A stretch of DNA of 37,500 nt from Neocallimastix lanati (nom. inval.). Its lineage: Eukaryota; Neocallimastigomycota; Neocallimastigomycetes; Neocallimastigales; Neocallimastigaceae. The notes beneath the pieces were generated by a model. That model saw only the letters and a list, made by a program, of their open reading frames with translations. It had not been told where the DNA came from and ran no database searches. Positions 1 to 10,731 of this stretch are shown here, in pieces (the stretch's first letter is position 1; each line of letters begins with the position of its first letter). The stretch is taken from assembly GCA_016946835.1 (NCBI GenBank), contig JACVTC010000360.1:1-37500 (forward strand), given 5' to 3'. The translations under genes were made by a program, and so were the position numbers.

Positions 1-2303
1 AAATATAAAAAAAATATAGAATTTATCAATCTGTTAGAAAAAAATTTCTATAAATTTATTGACTAAATTTAAATTTTAAAAAATAAATAAATATAAAGAT
101 ATAAATATTTAAATTTATAAATGTATAATTTAAGAAATAAAGAAATAAAGAAATAGAATAAATTAAATTAGATACTTTAAAATATAAATATATATAAAAT
201 TTAATTTATATCCTAAACTAAAGTTAAAAAGGGATATCGATTCATATTTTTAATACTTCCAGTATAATTTTCCAATATCTCACCATTTCCCTTCTTTTCT
301 TATAATAAAATACCACTAATTAATGACATGATAAATCAGTTAAAAGTATCATTTTTTCAAAAGATGGTATTACTAATTATTTATAAATAAATTTTATATT
401 ATTAATTTTTAATCTTGTATCAAACAAATAAATTGATATATGTAATTGAAGATAAAGAAAATAAGAAATCAAGAAAAGGTTCAATTTCTCAATATTAGAT
501 TAATATTAATATAAAAAGTTTTATAAAAATAATTTTTTTCAAGTTATAATTTATAAGAGTAGTTTTAAATGTAAAACATCTTTACATTTATTGTTAAAAT
601 AACTTTTTAGGAATATTATTAATTTTATTTCTTACACTTCTATTTTTTCGATTTAAATTTTTATTATTTATGAAAAATTAAACTCTTCTAGATACCCATA
701 TTTTATGTTTTGTATAAAAAAAGTCACTGACTCTTAAATATGAAAGAAAGTTTTTATTTATATTGTAAATAATTTTTTAAAAAAAAGAAGCGATACAAAT
801 TATTAAAATATTAATAATTACATATAAATTATTAGTTGAATATAAAAATAAATTTAATAAAATATTTAATTAAAAAAGAAAAAAATGAAAAAAAAAACAT
901 AAATAAGGAAATAATTAAGTTGAATAAAAAAAAAAAAAAAAAAATAAAAAATTTAAAAATTTAAGTTTATAAAAGTTATAAATAATTACTAGGATGAAGG
1001 GAGGAATACATTAAAGAGAATGAATGTCAATATACAAAGATATGGATCTCCTCTTTCTAGGAAAGTTTAAATTGATTCTCTTCTTGAAAAATATAAATAA
1101 TAATCTAAGAAAAAATTTTCATTTTTATTTAATTGTTTTAATTGATAATATTTATTGAATATAATATAAACTAGTTTAAAATATATATTCTTATAATATT
1201 ATTTTTAATTTAAGTATATAAAATGTGTATTATTTTTTTTATTTTATTTTTAATTTTATATTTGGTTTTAGTTTCAACTTGACTTTATTTATTTTTTATT
1301 TTTTATGTTTTTTATTATATAAAAATGAAATTTCTCGGATTTTGTTTTTTTTTTAAATATTATATAATTAATTATTTTTTTAATTATTAAATATTTTTTA
1401 TTCATTAATTTAATTAAAACTTTAAAAATATTAAATATAGATAAAATATTAAAAAATTATACTCAATAATTTACTGAAATTTTTTAATATAAAAAAAGAT
1501 TTTTTACTTTTTTTGTTACATAATATATATTATTTTCCCTGTAAATAAAAAGTATTAATAAATATATTTTTTTTATAATATTTAGTTAAAAATAAGTTAT
1601 TATTGTTTTCTAAATTCATATTAATAACATAATAAATATATATTTATTAGGATAAATTCCTAATATGATATTATATATATAAAACCATAAATTTTTATTA
1701 ATATTTTTTAAAATTCTGATAAATTATGTTTAACGTCTTAATATATTATTATATATACTTTACTAATAATATTAGCATTTAAAATAAAATAATTCTGAAA
1801 TTTTACAATAAAACTATTTATATTATTTTTAGCTTATTTAATCATTTATTTAATAGAAATTATATAAAAAACATTTACTATAAATATTTAAATATGTATA
1901 ATAGATTTACTGATTATTGAAAAATTAAAGTTAATAAAGTTTTTTATTAAATTTTTTTTGTAATTAATAATAATTTGTTTTATTTTATTTCTTTTATGTA
2001 ATTAAAATTTATTTAAAAATAAATATATTTTGAATAAAAATATTATATTTTAGAAAAAAGACTTTATATTAAAAATTTTTTTTAAAAATTTTACATCAAT
2101 CAGAATTAATATATTTTAAAAAGAAAGTTAATTTTTTTTTTATTTTTTTATTTACACTTTATTCTATAATTTTAGTATATTAATATATATAAATATTTTT
2201 AATATTTTGATTACTTATACATAAAAGTAAAATCATAATCATATATAAAATATCTTTTTTAATAATTAAAGCACTATTGGAGTATTATAATATTTTTTAA
2301 ATT
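1..2303. other. Gene-free A+T-rich flank
   Basis: No coding region can be supported here on either strand. The stretch is almost pure A/T with many in-frame stops and an A-run at about 926-944. Two short patches are less A/T-rich: about 229-350, and 981-1075. The second is treated separately as a possible fold. No tRNA, rRNA or transposon end was recognised. Confidence 0.6.
986..1062. other. Local G+C rise with possible stem-loop
   Basis: Against the A/T background this patch contains AGGGAGGA on the left and TCCTCTTT on the right. They can pair as an eight-base stem if G-U pairs are allowed, and CTAG lies outside each arm. The loop would be about 40 bases. It does not read as a gene in any frame. 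It could be a decayed exon, a structured RNA or chance, and I cannot tell which. Confidence 0.2.
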
Positions 2304-3453
2304 ATGAAAAGAATGAAAATAATGAAAACAAATGATATTCTTTCAGAAAAACAGAAATTAATTTTAGAATTACTTAAGAGGAATAATATTGATAAATTAA
2401 AAGATTTTATTAATAGTTTAGAAACTCCTCTTTATTTTTTAAATAGTACTAATTTCGATCTACTTACTTTGGCTTTAAGTTTAAATTGCACTTTCTATAT
2501 TATAAAATTAATCTATAACAGGTGTAATTATAAACTTTAAATTATGTAGTTAAAGATATATATCATTTATATGATATGAGTAATCACAAAGATGAAAACT
2601 ATTGTAAATTATCAAAATAGTTTAAAAGTTTTAATGGATTCAAATAATAATGTAAAATCACCACTTTTAGTATCATTAGAATTTTCTGATTTTCAATCAG
2701 TTGAATTTTTAATTAATAAAGGAGCTGACATGTATTTCAAAATAAATGGTAAATATATTTTAGAAATTTTAAGAGAAGAAAATTTATTAACTATGAGAAA
2801 ATTAAATTTTCTCTTAAAAAATGGCTTTAGTTTAAAAAAATTTAAGATTGAACGACTCAGCAATTTTGAATTTAAATATATTAAAAAGTGCTTAGAAAAC
2901 TTTGTTTTTGATATAAATTTTATAAAATATCTACTTAATTTATATAAAAATAAAGCTGGAATTTCAAAAAGAAAATTTAACCATAAGGTTAATAATGAAA
3001 TAAATAAAATTGAAATCCCAATGGAATTATATTTGAAATATTTAGACAGGAAAGATTACAAGAAAGTAGAATATCTTTATAAATATTATGGTACAGAAAA
3101 AAACAAGATCATTTAAGGATTTTATTATTTTTTATTTAAATTATTTTGATAGAAATTTTAATAAAAAATCATTTTATGATTTTTTTAATTTTATTATAAA
3201 CAATGAAAACACATTTCCATTTAGTAAAGAGTATGCAATTAATGAAAATGAAACCATTATAATAAATAAAAAATTAAAAATAGTTGAACTAATAAAAAAT
3301 AATAATAATTTAAAATTAGAAACATTTTTGAAAAACAATAATTATATTCTTCATTGTTTATATTCAAGCAAAAGTGAAATTTTGAATTTAATTAATGAAT
3401 ATAACGTTTCATCAGATATAGTTGATATTCTTCGAAAGTATTTTTTAATTTAA
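2304..3453 (+). pseudogene. Frameshifted ankyrin-family (DUF3447-like) gene
   Basis: Three open pieces (2304-2540, 2592-3116, 3088-3453) read as one protein of roughly 380 residues. Piece one holds the helical N-terminal part typical of fungal ankyrin-family proteins (stretches such as LLKRNNIDKLKDFINSL). Between 2534 and about 2600 the sense passes briefly into another frame (reading TLNYVV) and then returns. Piece two has an ankyrin-like unit ending FLINKGADMYF. The change to piece three falls in a run of seven A at about 3092-3100. The gene therefore needs about three small indels to read through. The A-run break could be a base-call error, but the paired shift near 2540-2600 looks like real decay. 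Most residues do not fit the classic ankyrin consensus, so family assignment rests on the general pattern. It resembles the broken gene at 5961-6969. Confidence 0.6.
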
Positions 3454-3871
3454 AATTTTTATGATAAATCAATTAATAATTAAATTATAATACTCTCTAA
3501 TTATTTAAAAGTATTAATAAATCTGTATTAAAATTTATTTTATTATTAATGTATTAATTTTATTTTTTATTGAAAATTTTATATATTTCATGTAATTTTT
3601 TATATTAATATTTATTATAATGATATTATATTGAAACATGTAGCATTTTTATTATTTTATACGAAACAAATATTAAATAAAATAAAAAAAAAAAATTTAT
3701 ATATTACATAAAATAATTAAAAAATTAAATACTAAAAAAGATTTTTTATAAAAAAAAGAATAAAAAAAAAATATATAAAAGAAATATATATTCTTATTAA
3801 TTTTTAAAAATTATTTTTTAAATATTTTTATATTTGTTTTTTAATAAAATATATTTTTTATTTCATTTTAA

Positions 3872-3902
<31 letters not shown>

Positions 3903-3944
3903 TTTATTTATTTTTATTTATAGTATATTTTATTAAAATAATAA
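3454..3944. other. A+T-rich spacer with a 27-T run
   Basis: Non-coding spacer between the ankyrin-family pseudogene and the tandem-repeat array. It includes an uninterrupted T-run at about 3875-3901. I see no gene, RNA or recognisable mobile-element end. Confidence 0.5.
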
Positions 3945-3998
3945 TGTAATTTTTTGTTTTGTTTTTATATTAATTTTGAAATTTCAGTAAAATAATTC

Positions 3999-4044
<46 letters not shown>

Positions 4045-5405
4045 CATATATTTTGTATTTAACTAAAAAATAATAAAATTTTATTAATTAAATTATTTAT
4101 GATTATTTTACATTTAAAATAGTGTTCACGTTACTTGACGACCTATTAAAAAACTTTTCATTGTTTTTGAGATAAAAAAAATAAGAAAAATGAACATATA
4201 ACGTAAACTAATAATAAATAATTTATTAATTTTATTTGGATTTTAATTTTTTTTTTTTTTTTTTTTTTTTTTTGTTAAATTAATTTTGAAATTTCAATAA
4301 ATTAATTCAAAGACTTTACAGATTTTAATTTCCATCATTTTTGTATTTAACTAAAAAATATTAAGAATTTATTAATTAAATTATTTATGATTATTTTACA
4401 TATAACATAATGTTCACGTTACTTGACAAACTATTAAAATTAACATTTCATTTTTTTTTTTTTAAAAAAAAAAAAGAATATAAATCATAATAAAATAGTA
4501 ATAAATAAAATATATATTTATTATTTGGATTTTTCAATAGTTTTATTTTTTTTGTGTTAAATTGATTTTGAAATTTCAATAAATTAATTCAAAAATTTTA
4601 CATAATTTTTTTCCATCATATTTGTATTTAACTAAAATATACTAAAAATTTATTAATTAAATTATTTATGATCATTTCACATAAAACATAGTGTTCACGT
4701 TACTTGATAAATATTAAAAAATACATTTCATATTTTTGAGATAAAAAAATAAAGAAAAATGAATATAAAACATATGAAAAAATAATAAATAAAATATTTG
4801 GTTATTATTTGGATTTTAAAATAGTTTTATTTTTTTTTTGATAAATTAATTTTGAAATTTCAATAAATTAATTCAAAGATTTTATAGATATTAATTTCCA
4901 TCATTTTTATATTTAACCAAAATATTATAAGAACTTATTATTAAATTATTTATGATAAATTTACAACTTATTAATTAAATTATTTATGATAAATTTACAT
5001 ATAACATATCACGTTACTTGACAAACTATTAAAAAATACATTCCTTTTTTTTGAGATAAACAATAAAGAAAAATAAATATAAAATATATTAAAAATTAAT
5101 AAATAAAATATATAGTTATTATTTGGATTTTTCGATAGTTTTATTTTGTTTTTGTTAAATTAATTTTGGAATTTCAATAAATTAATTCAAAATTTTACAA
5201 GATTTAATTTCCATCATTTTTATATTTCACTAAAAAATTATAAGAATTTATTAATTAAATTATTTATGATTATTTTACATATAACATATCACGTTACTTG
5301 ACAAATTATTAAATAATACATTTCATTGTTTTTAAGATTTAAAATAAAGAAAAATGAATATATAACATAATAAAAAAATAATAAATAAAATATATGGTAA
5401 TTATT
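3945..5405. repeat. Five-copy ~280-bp tandem repeat (minisatellite)
   Basis: Five head-to-tail copies are marked by the shared core CACGTTACTTGA, starting at 4127, 4415, 4696, 5010 and 5290, so the spacings are 288, 281, 314 and 280 bases. Each copy also has TTTTGAAATTTCA or a close variant, AATTTCCATCAT, TTAATTAAATTATTTATGAT and TTATTTGGATTTT in the same order. The long fourth interval is explained by an internal duplication of about 34 bases near 4935-4990. The first copies are split by long T-runs (4002-4044, 43 T; about 4247-4273). No copy encodes a protein. Copies 1-3 keep TGTTCACG before the core and copies 4-5 have CATATCACG, so there are two sub-types. A centromere, replication or satellite role is possible, but nothing in the sequence decides it. 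Confidence 0.85.
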
Positions 5406-5960
5406 TAAAGTAAAAATATATTTATTATTTTTATTTATATAAAAAAAATTTAAATAATAATATAAAGTATGAATTAATAAAAAAAATGTAAAAATTTATA
5501 TAACAATAAATAAAATATATATATATATTATTATCAAAAATTTTAAATATAAATTTAAAAATAAAACATTAAATTAACACGAATATTTAAATTTAAACAT
5601 GAACATGATCATTATTATTAAATTTTTTTATTTACATTAAATTTTTTTTATATAACAATAAAATTTAATTACATTAACACAATTTTTTTTAATATTAAAT
5701 AATTATATTTATTATATAAAATAAAATTAGTTTTATATAAAATATATTAATTTTACATATTATAAAAAAAATATTAGAATTTAAAAAATATAAAAAATAT
5801 ATAAAAATTTAAGTATATTAATTAAGAAATTAAAAAATATATAAATAATAAAATAATAATAAGATTATTATTTATTATGAAATAAAAATTATTATATGTG
5901 AATTTGTCTTTTTTTTTTTTTTTTTTTTTTATTTTTAATGTTTATTTTAATTAATTCTAA
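5406..5960. other. A+T-rich spacer
   Basis: No gene seen. A 22-T run lies at about 5909-5930, just past the 3' end of the minus-strand ankyrin-family gene. This region is outside the repeat array, though it opens with the array's closing AAATATATGG-like sequence. Confidence 0.5.
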
Positions 5961-6969
5961 TTAATTACAATTTTTTTTTTGTAAATAGAGTAAAAAAAAT
6001 TTATTATTATTTTTAAATTCTTCAATTTCTTCGTTTTTTTTATTTAAAAGAATTCTTTTATATAATTTTCTTTTTCTATTTAAAATTTGTTCAAATTTAT
6101 TTCTAATCTGGATATCTTTATTTACATCATCATAATTTCCATTTTTGTAATTTGGGATTTCAATATTTTTTTCAATAATTTCATGTAAGAAATGAAATTC
6201 AATATCATTTTCTGAATTTTTATTTAAATATTTAAATTGATGATCGAAAAATTTTATTCCATTAAATTTTTCTTTTGATTTTTCATATTTAAGTAATAGA
6301 GTTATTTCTTTAAATTTATTTTCTTTAAATAATTTGATATACCACATAAATGGTATATTAATTTCCTGCATGATGATTTTTTCTTTTTCTTTTTCTTTTT
6401 CAAATCTTCTTCTTTTTTTTTTTTTCCATATTATTATTTTTATTATAATTATTTTTTATTTCTTCGTTGAATAAAGTGATTTGTTCAAATGTTAATATAA
6501 TTAAATTGAACTCTTTTTGAAAAAGAATTTCAAAATCATGACGACTAAATTTATATTTACTTTTAACTAAAATTGAAATATTTTCTTCATTAAAATATTC
6601 ATTATTAATTAAGTATTTTAATAAACTCATATTATTATATTTTCTATTAATATTAGCTCCTTTATTTGTTAGGAACTCAATTAATTCATATTTTTTATAA
6701 ATAAATGAATATAATAGTGGAGAAATAAATCTATTATTTAAAAAACAACAATAATCTAACTGATTAATATTATACCATTTATAAATATTTTTAATAAAAG
6801 AATCTTCACATCCATTTTTAATTGCAAAACATATTATATCAAAGTTTTTATTTAGTATTTCATTTAAGGGAATAATAAAATTACTTAAAATCTCCTCTAA
6901 ATTAATATAATCTTTTTTTTCAATATATCGTTTGATTATATTAATATTGTTATCCATTTTATTGATCAA
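5961..6969 (-). pseudogene. Ankyrin-family gene split at an A-run
   Basis: Two minus-strand open pieces, 6969-6400 (189 residues) and 6371-5961 (136 residues), belong to one gene of about 335 codons. The first has the family's N-terminal layout (IIKRYIEKKDYINLEEIL) and an ankyrin-like unit with FLTNKGANINRKYNN. It then ends in a poly-Lys artefact where the sense strand has a run of about 14 A (6411-6424). One base more or less in that run joins it to a Lys/Glu stretch leading straight into the second piece. The gene is therefore either a recent pseudogene or an intact gene with a homopolymer length error. The second piece has no classic ankyrin signature. It is a relative of the gene at 2304-3453, which also breaks in an A-run. 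Confidence 0.6.
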
Positions 6970-8089
6970 TTAAAAGTTTAAAGTATATAATTATTGATTA
7001 AAAAATAATTTTTTTCTTTTTTATAATTAATAAAAATAATTTTGATTTCGTAAATATATAAGTGTAAAAAAATTTTAGAAATATTAATAAAGTATATTTA
7101 TTTCAATATTTAAAATTTTAATAATTTAAAAATAAATTTAATTAATAGTTAAATTCATTAATATACTATTTAAAGTTTTTAATTTCTTTTTATTAAGTAT
7201 ATATATTATTAAATTAATAAAAGAATTCTTAATAAATTAAAGTAATATAAAAAAATTAATTATAATTATATATTATTATTTATAATGTAAATTATATAAA
7301 AATGAAAAAATATATTTTAATTTAATATAATATTTATATCCCCTATTTAGTTATTACTAAAATATATATATTAAATCATCATTAAAATATTTATTTTTAA
7401 ATTAAAAGAATCATTTTAATGAAATTAATATTATTATTATCATTTATAATTAGTATTATTAGCATAATATTAATTATCATCATTTTTTTATTAATTATTT
7501 ATAAAAAAAAAGAAAATAAAAATACTTATATAATTTTTATATTATATTATGTTAATTATAAAATATTTCTTTAACTTTTGGTATTAATTTAGTATAAATT
7601 TCTTCTTAAAAAAAAAGAAGAAGAAAACAAATCAATAAAAAATTAATAACTAATAAAAAAACGAAAAATGATTAAAAATAAAAATAAATAAAATTAAAAA
7701 AATATATATATATTAAAAATCACTAATATACAAACAATTTTTTTTATATATAATCTTTATTTGAAATATAAGTACTTGTATTCAATGTTAGCAAATGATA
7801 AAAATATAAGCATTTAAATAATAGATATGAAAAGCAAATTATATTCAATCCTACAAAAAAAAGCTTATTTTTAATTATAAAATGAATTGAAGAAGCTTTA
7901 TTAATAAAAAAAAAAATAAATATTCGAAAGGCTTACCAATAATATTTTACTTTATGAAAATAAATCAAGCAAAATTAAGAATGATTTGAATTATTTTTAT
8001 ATCATAATTTCTATTTATTGAATTATTAATTTATCTATTATAAGATTCTAATATTTAGTATATAACTTCAATGAAAATTAATTTTCAAA
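6970..8089. other. A+T-rich spacer, no gene recognised
   Basis: No supported coding region on either strand. The part from about 7730 is slightly less A/T-rich and may be the outer edge of the relic at 8180-8515, but its reading frames are broken every few codons. No RNA gene or repeat array is visible. Confidence 0.45.
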
Positions 8090-8179
8090 AAAGCATTTAT
8101 CAAAAGATAGTTTAGTACAATATATAAATGATATATAATTTAAACTAATACTATCGAAATGAAATATTAATTATTAAAT

Positions 8180-8515
8180 ATTAAAAGCATAAGGAATATT
8201 AATGCATTTATTAAATAATAATTCAAAGTCCCAAATACATTTTTCTCTATTACATTTATTTAACAAAATGCAATCCTATATATAAATAAAGGTGATATAT
8301 TTTATTAAATAACTATTTTTATTGAGAAATACATTAAAAGGATTTCTAAAATTATAATACGATAAAACCCAATTTGCTTTTCGTATAGTAGAAATTTCAT
8401 AAACACAAGTAGATTTAATATAAAGGATAAAAATTAATGATTTATATATATATATAATATTTAAATTATAAATTAAAAATTTAATTTTAATGAATAAAAA
8501 ATATTTATTATGCAA
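8180..8515 (-). pseudogene. Relic of an unrecognised gene
   Basis: On the minus strand a coding-like reading runs from about 8515 to 8180 with a single in-frame stop near 8274-8276. Before the stop it has STIRKANWVLSYYNFRNP. After it, in the same frame, it has NKCNREKCIWDFELLFNKC. The Trp, Cys and Asn-Pro content is unlike the random A/T translations around it, which suggests a formerly real protein. No start, signal peptide or known motif can be fixed and both ends fade out. I do not recognise the family. Confidence 0.3.
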
Positions 8516-10465
8516 GTTATAAAATATTTTAAATTTGTATAATAATTAAATATATCAATTAAAAAATTTTTATTATAAAAATAATAAATAAAATTTAAAA
8601 ATTTAATTTATTTAATACTAAAATAATTATTAAATAATAAAAAAAAGTAAACTCATTTTATATAAAATTTTGTAAACAATATTAATTTGTATAAAATACA
8701 ATTATATTATTTACAAATAAAAAATATTTTATTAAGTTAATATATAAATAAAATTTATATTTCTAATTCTATTTAATTTGAGAAAAAATGTTTATTTTTA
8801 TTAAGAAATTAAAATTATAATTTTGGTTATTTTTTTTATTTAAAATAATATAAATTACCATTTTTTTAAAAATTTTATAAATATTAACAATAAATTAATA
8901 ATTTATCCTATTAATTTATTTATTATTAAATCTTTGAGATTTTTATATGAAAATATTTATTTAATAAGAAAAATTATTTTATAAATAGATAAAATAAATT
9001 TGTTTGATGTAATAATGAAAATAAGTCAATTAATAAAAATTTTAATTATATATTATTATTAAATATTTCGTAAATTACATTTTTCACTAATTATTTATTG
9101 TTTTTTTTTTAAATATATTTAAAATTATATTACATAACATAAATTTCATTAAATATTTTATTTTAAATTGTATAGTATAAAATATATTAAATGCTTTAAT
9201 AATTGTTGGTATAGTTATATAAATATATTTTTTTTGCAACAACTATAATAACAATAAGTATATTTTATATTTTATTAAATTAGTTATATTAAATTATATA
9301 TTATAAATTAAATCAATTACAAAAAAAAATAAACACTGAATAATGGAATAAATCAACTATTTTTATTTTGAAAATATTAAATTTTATTAAATTAAATCAA
9401 TTAATAATATAAATCTTCGATTATACGGTTATTATTTAGCATTAAACAATATCGAACATATAAGACAAGTTTAAAAATTTCATTATTGGAATTTTTGAAA
9501 ATTTGTCATGAATATAATCATAATAAAATTTACATAAAAATATCAATAAATGTATAACTTAATATTGTAAATATAATAAGAGATTTTCCATTTATTAGAA
9601 AGATATTATATTAATTAATAAGAGAAATAAAAATAGAAAAATTGTATTATTAATTAAACTATAAATTAATTAATATACAAAATATACTTATTTATGAAAT
9701 CTAAATATATTAAATATTAAATATAACACTTAAAAATAAAATATAAAAAATTTAATTTGTATTGTCAATATATAAAAAAAATGAGAATTACGTATGAAAA
9801 AACATAACATTATAAATTTCAGTAAATTTTTAAATAAATTAAAGAATTAAAATTTAATTGAATATAAAGTTTTATTTATAAAGTTATTTATAACCAAACA
9901 TAAATAAGTTATTAGCGATGTTCAATATAATGAAATTTATATATATTTATACTAAAGATGTTACTTGTTCTTAAATAATTTTAATTAATTACATTATATT
10001 ATCTTTGCAATGAATATTTTCTGAGAAAGTTGAGCGAAAAGATGAATTCAGATAATTTTTGTATCTTCTTATATTTGGTTTATCTCAATAAATTAATAAG
10101 ATTGACGATTTATAATTTTTACTTGTGATTAAAACTATTGGTCTATTTGTCCATATAATATATATGATAAGCTCAATTAAAAAATATTTACAATATTCTA
10201 TATAAATGAATATTATGAGTAGTTAAAATATTAATTTTATTAAAATATGAATTTCCATCAATATAACATTTGCTATTAGTATCAAAAATTTGAAATAGTC
10301 ATTAATATACAATTTAATAAAAGAAAAACCATATATTATAAATGATTTCATCATTAAAATATTTTTTCAATAATATATTACTTTTTAATTTTTTATTTTT
10401 AGAAATTAAAAATTTTAAAAAATATTTTATTTTTATAAAATAGTAAAATAATTATAATTATATAT
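8516..10465. other. Long A+T-rich gap with one faint coding-like patch
   Basis: Almost all of this stretch is empty A/T sequence. One patch on the plus strand, about 10011-10127, reads openly as FLRKLSEKMN followed by FLYLVYLNKLIRL. This faintly recalls the start of a Pho80/PCL-type cyclin box, but stops and shifts surround it. I count it as a possible relic only. Confidence 0.35.
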
Positions 10466-10505
10466 ATTATTTTATTCACTAAATATATTTAGTGAATAGA
10501 ATAAT
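10466..10505. terminator. 40-bp palindrome at the 3' side of a gene
   Basis: Positions 10473-10498 form a perfect 26-base palindrome centred on AAATATATTT, with arms TATTCACTAAATA and TATTTAGTGAATA. It extends to 10466-10505 with one mismatched pair. It lies about 16 bases beyond the stop of the out-of-frame C-terminal remnant of the secreted-protein gene on the minus strand, so a 3'-end hairpin role is possible. A protein-binding or recombination site is equally possible. The symmetry is seen directly, and the function is inference. Confidence 0.4.
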
Positions 10506-10520
10506 ATTATATTCCGTTTG

Positions 10521-10620
10521 TTATTTTCTTTTATTCCAATATTCAACTTGATCAAAATTTTTCCAATTCCATGTTTCTTTTTGATCAAAATTTTTTTGAT
10601 TCCAATTTTCTGTTTGTTGA
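10521..10620 (-). pseudogene. Cut-off C-terminal coding remnant (Trp-rich repeats)
   Basis: Just past the stop of the secreted-protein gene, another minus-strand frame is open and ends with TAA at 10521-10523. It encodes two copies of an octapeptide pattern Trp-Asn-x-Lys-Asn-Phe-Asp-Gln and ends near EYWNKRK. This looks like the former C-terminus of the upstream protein, put out of frame by a 31-base duplication at 10670-10731 and a further one-base shift in an A-run. The repeat pattern is seen. That it once belonged to the neighbouring gene is inference from position and strand. Confidence 0.4.
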
Positions 10621-10669
10621 TAATTTTTTATTTTGATCATAAGTTCGGCTAAATGATTCTTTATGAAAA

Positions 10670-10731
10670 TCTAAATTATCATTTTTTTGTATATTTCCAA
10701 TCTAAATTATCATTTTTTTGTATATTTCCAT
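10670..10731. repeat. 31-bp direct duplication at a gene's 3' end
   Basis: Positions 10670-10700 and 10701-10731 are two adjacent copies of a 31-base unit beginning TCTAAATTATC, differing only at the last base. Thirty-one is not a multiple of three, so the duplication shifts the reading frame of the minus-strand secreted-protein gene and creates its present stop at 10679-10681. Confidence 0.85.
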
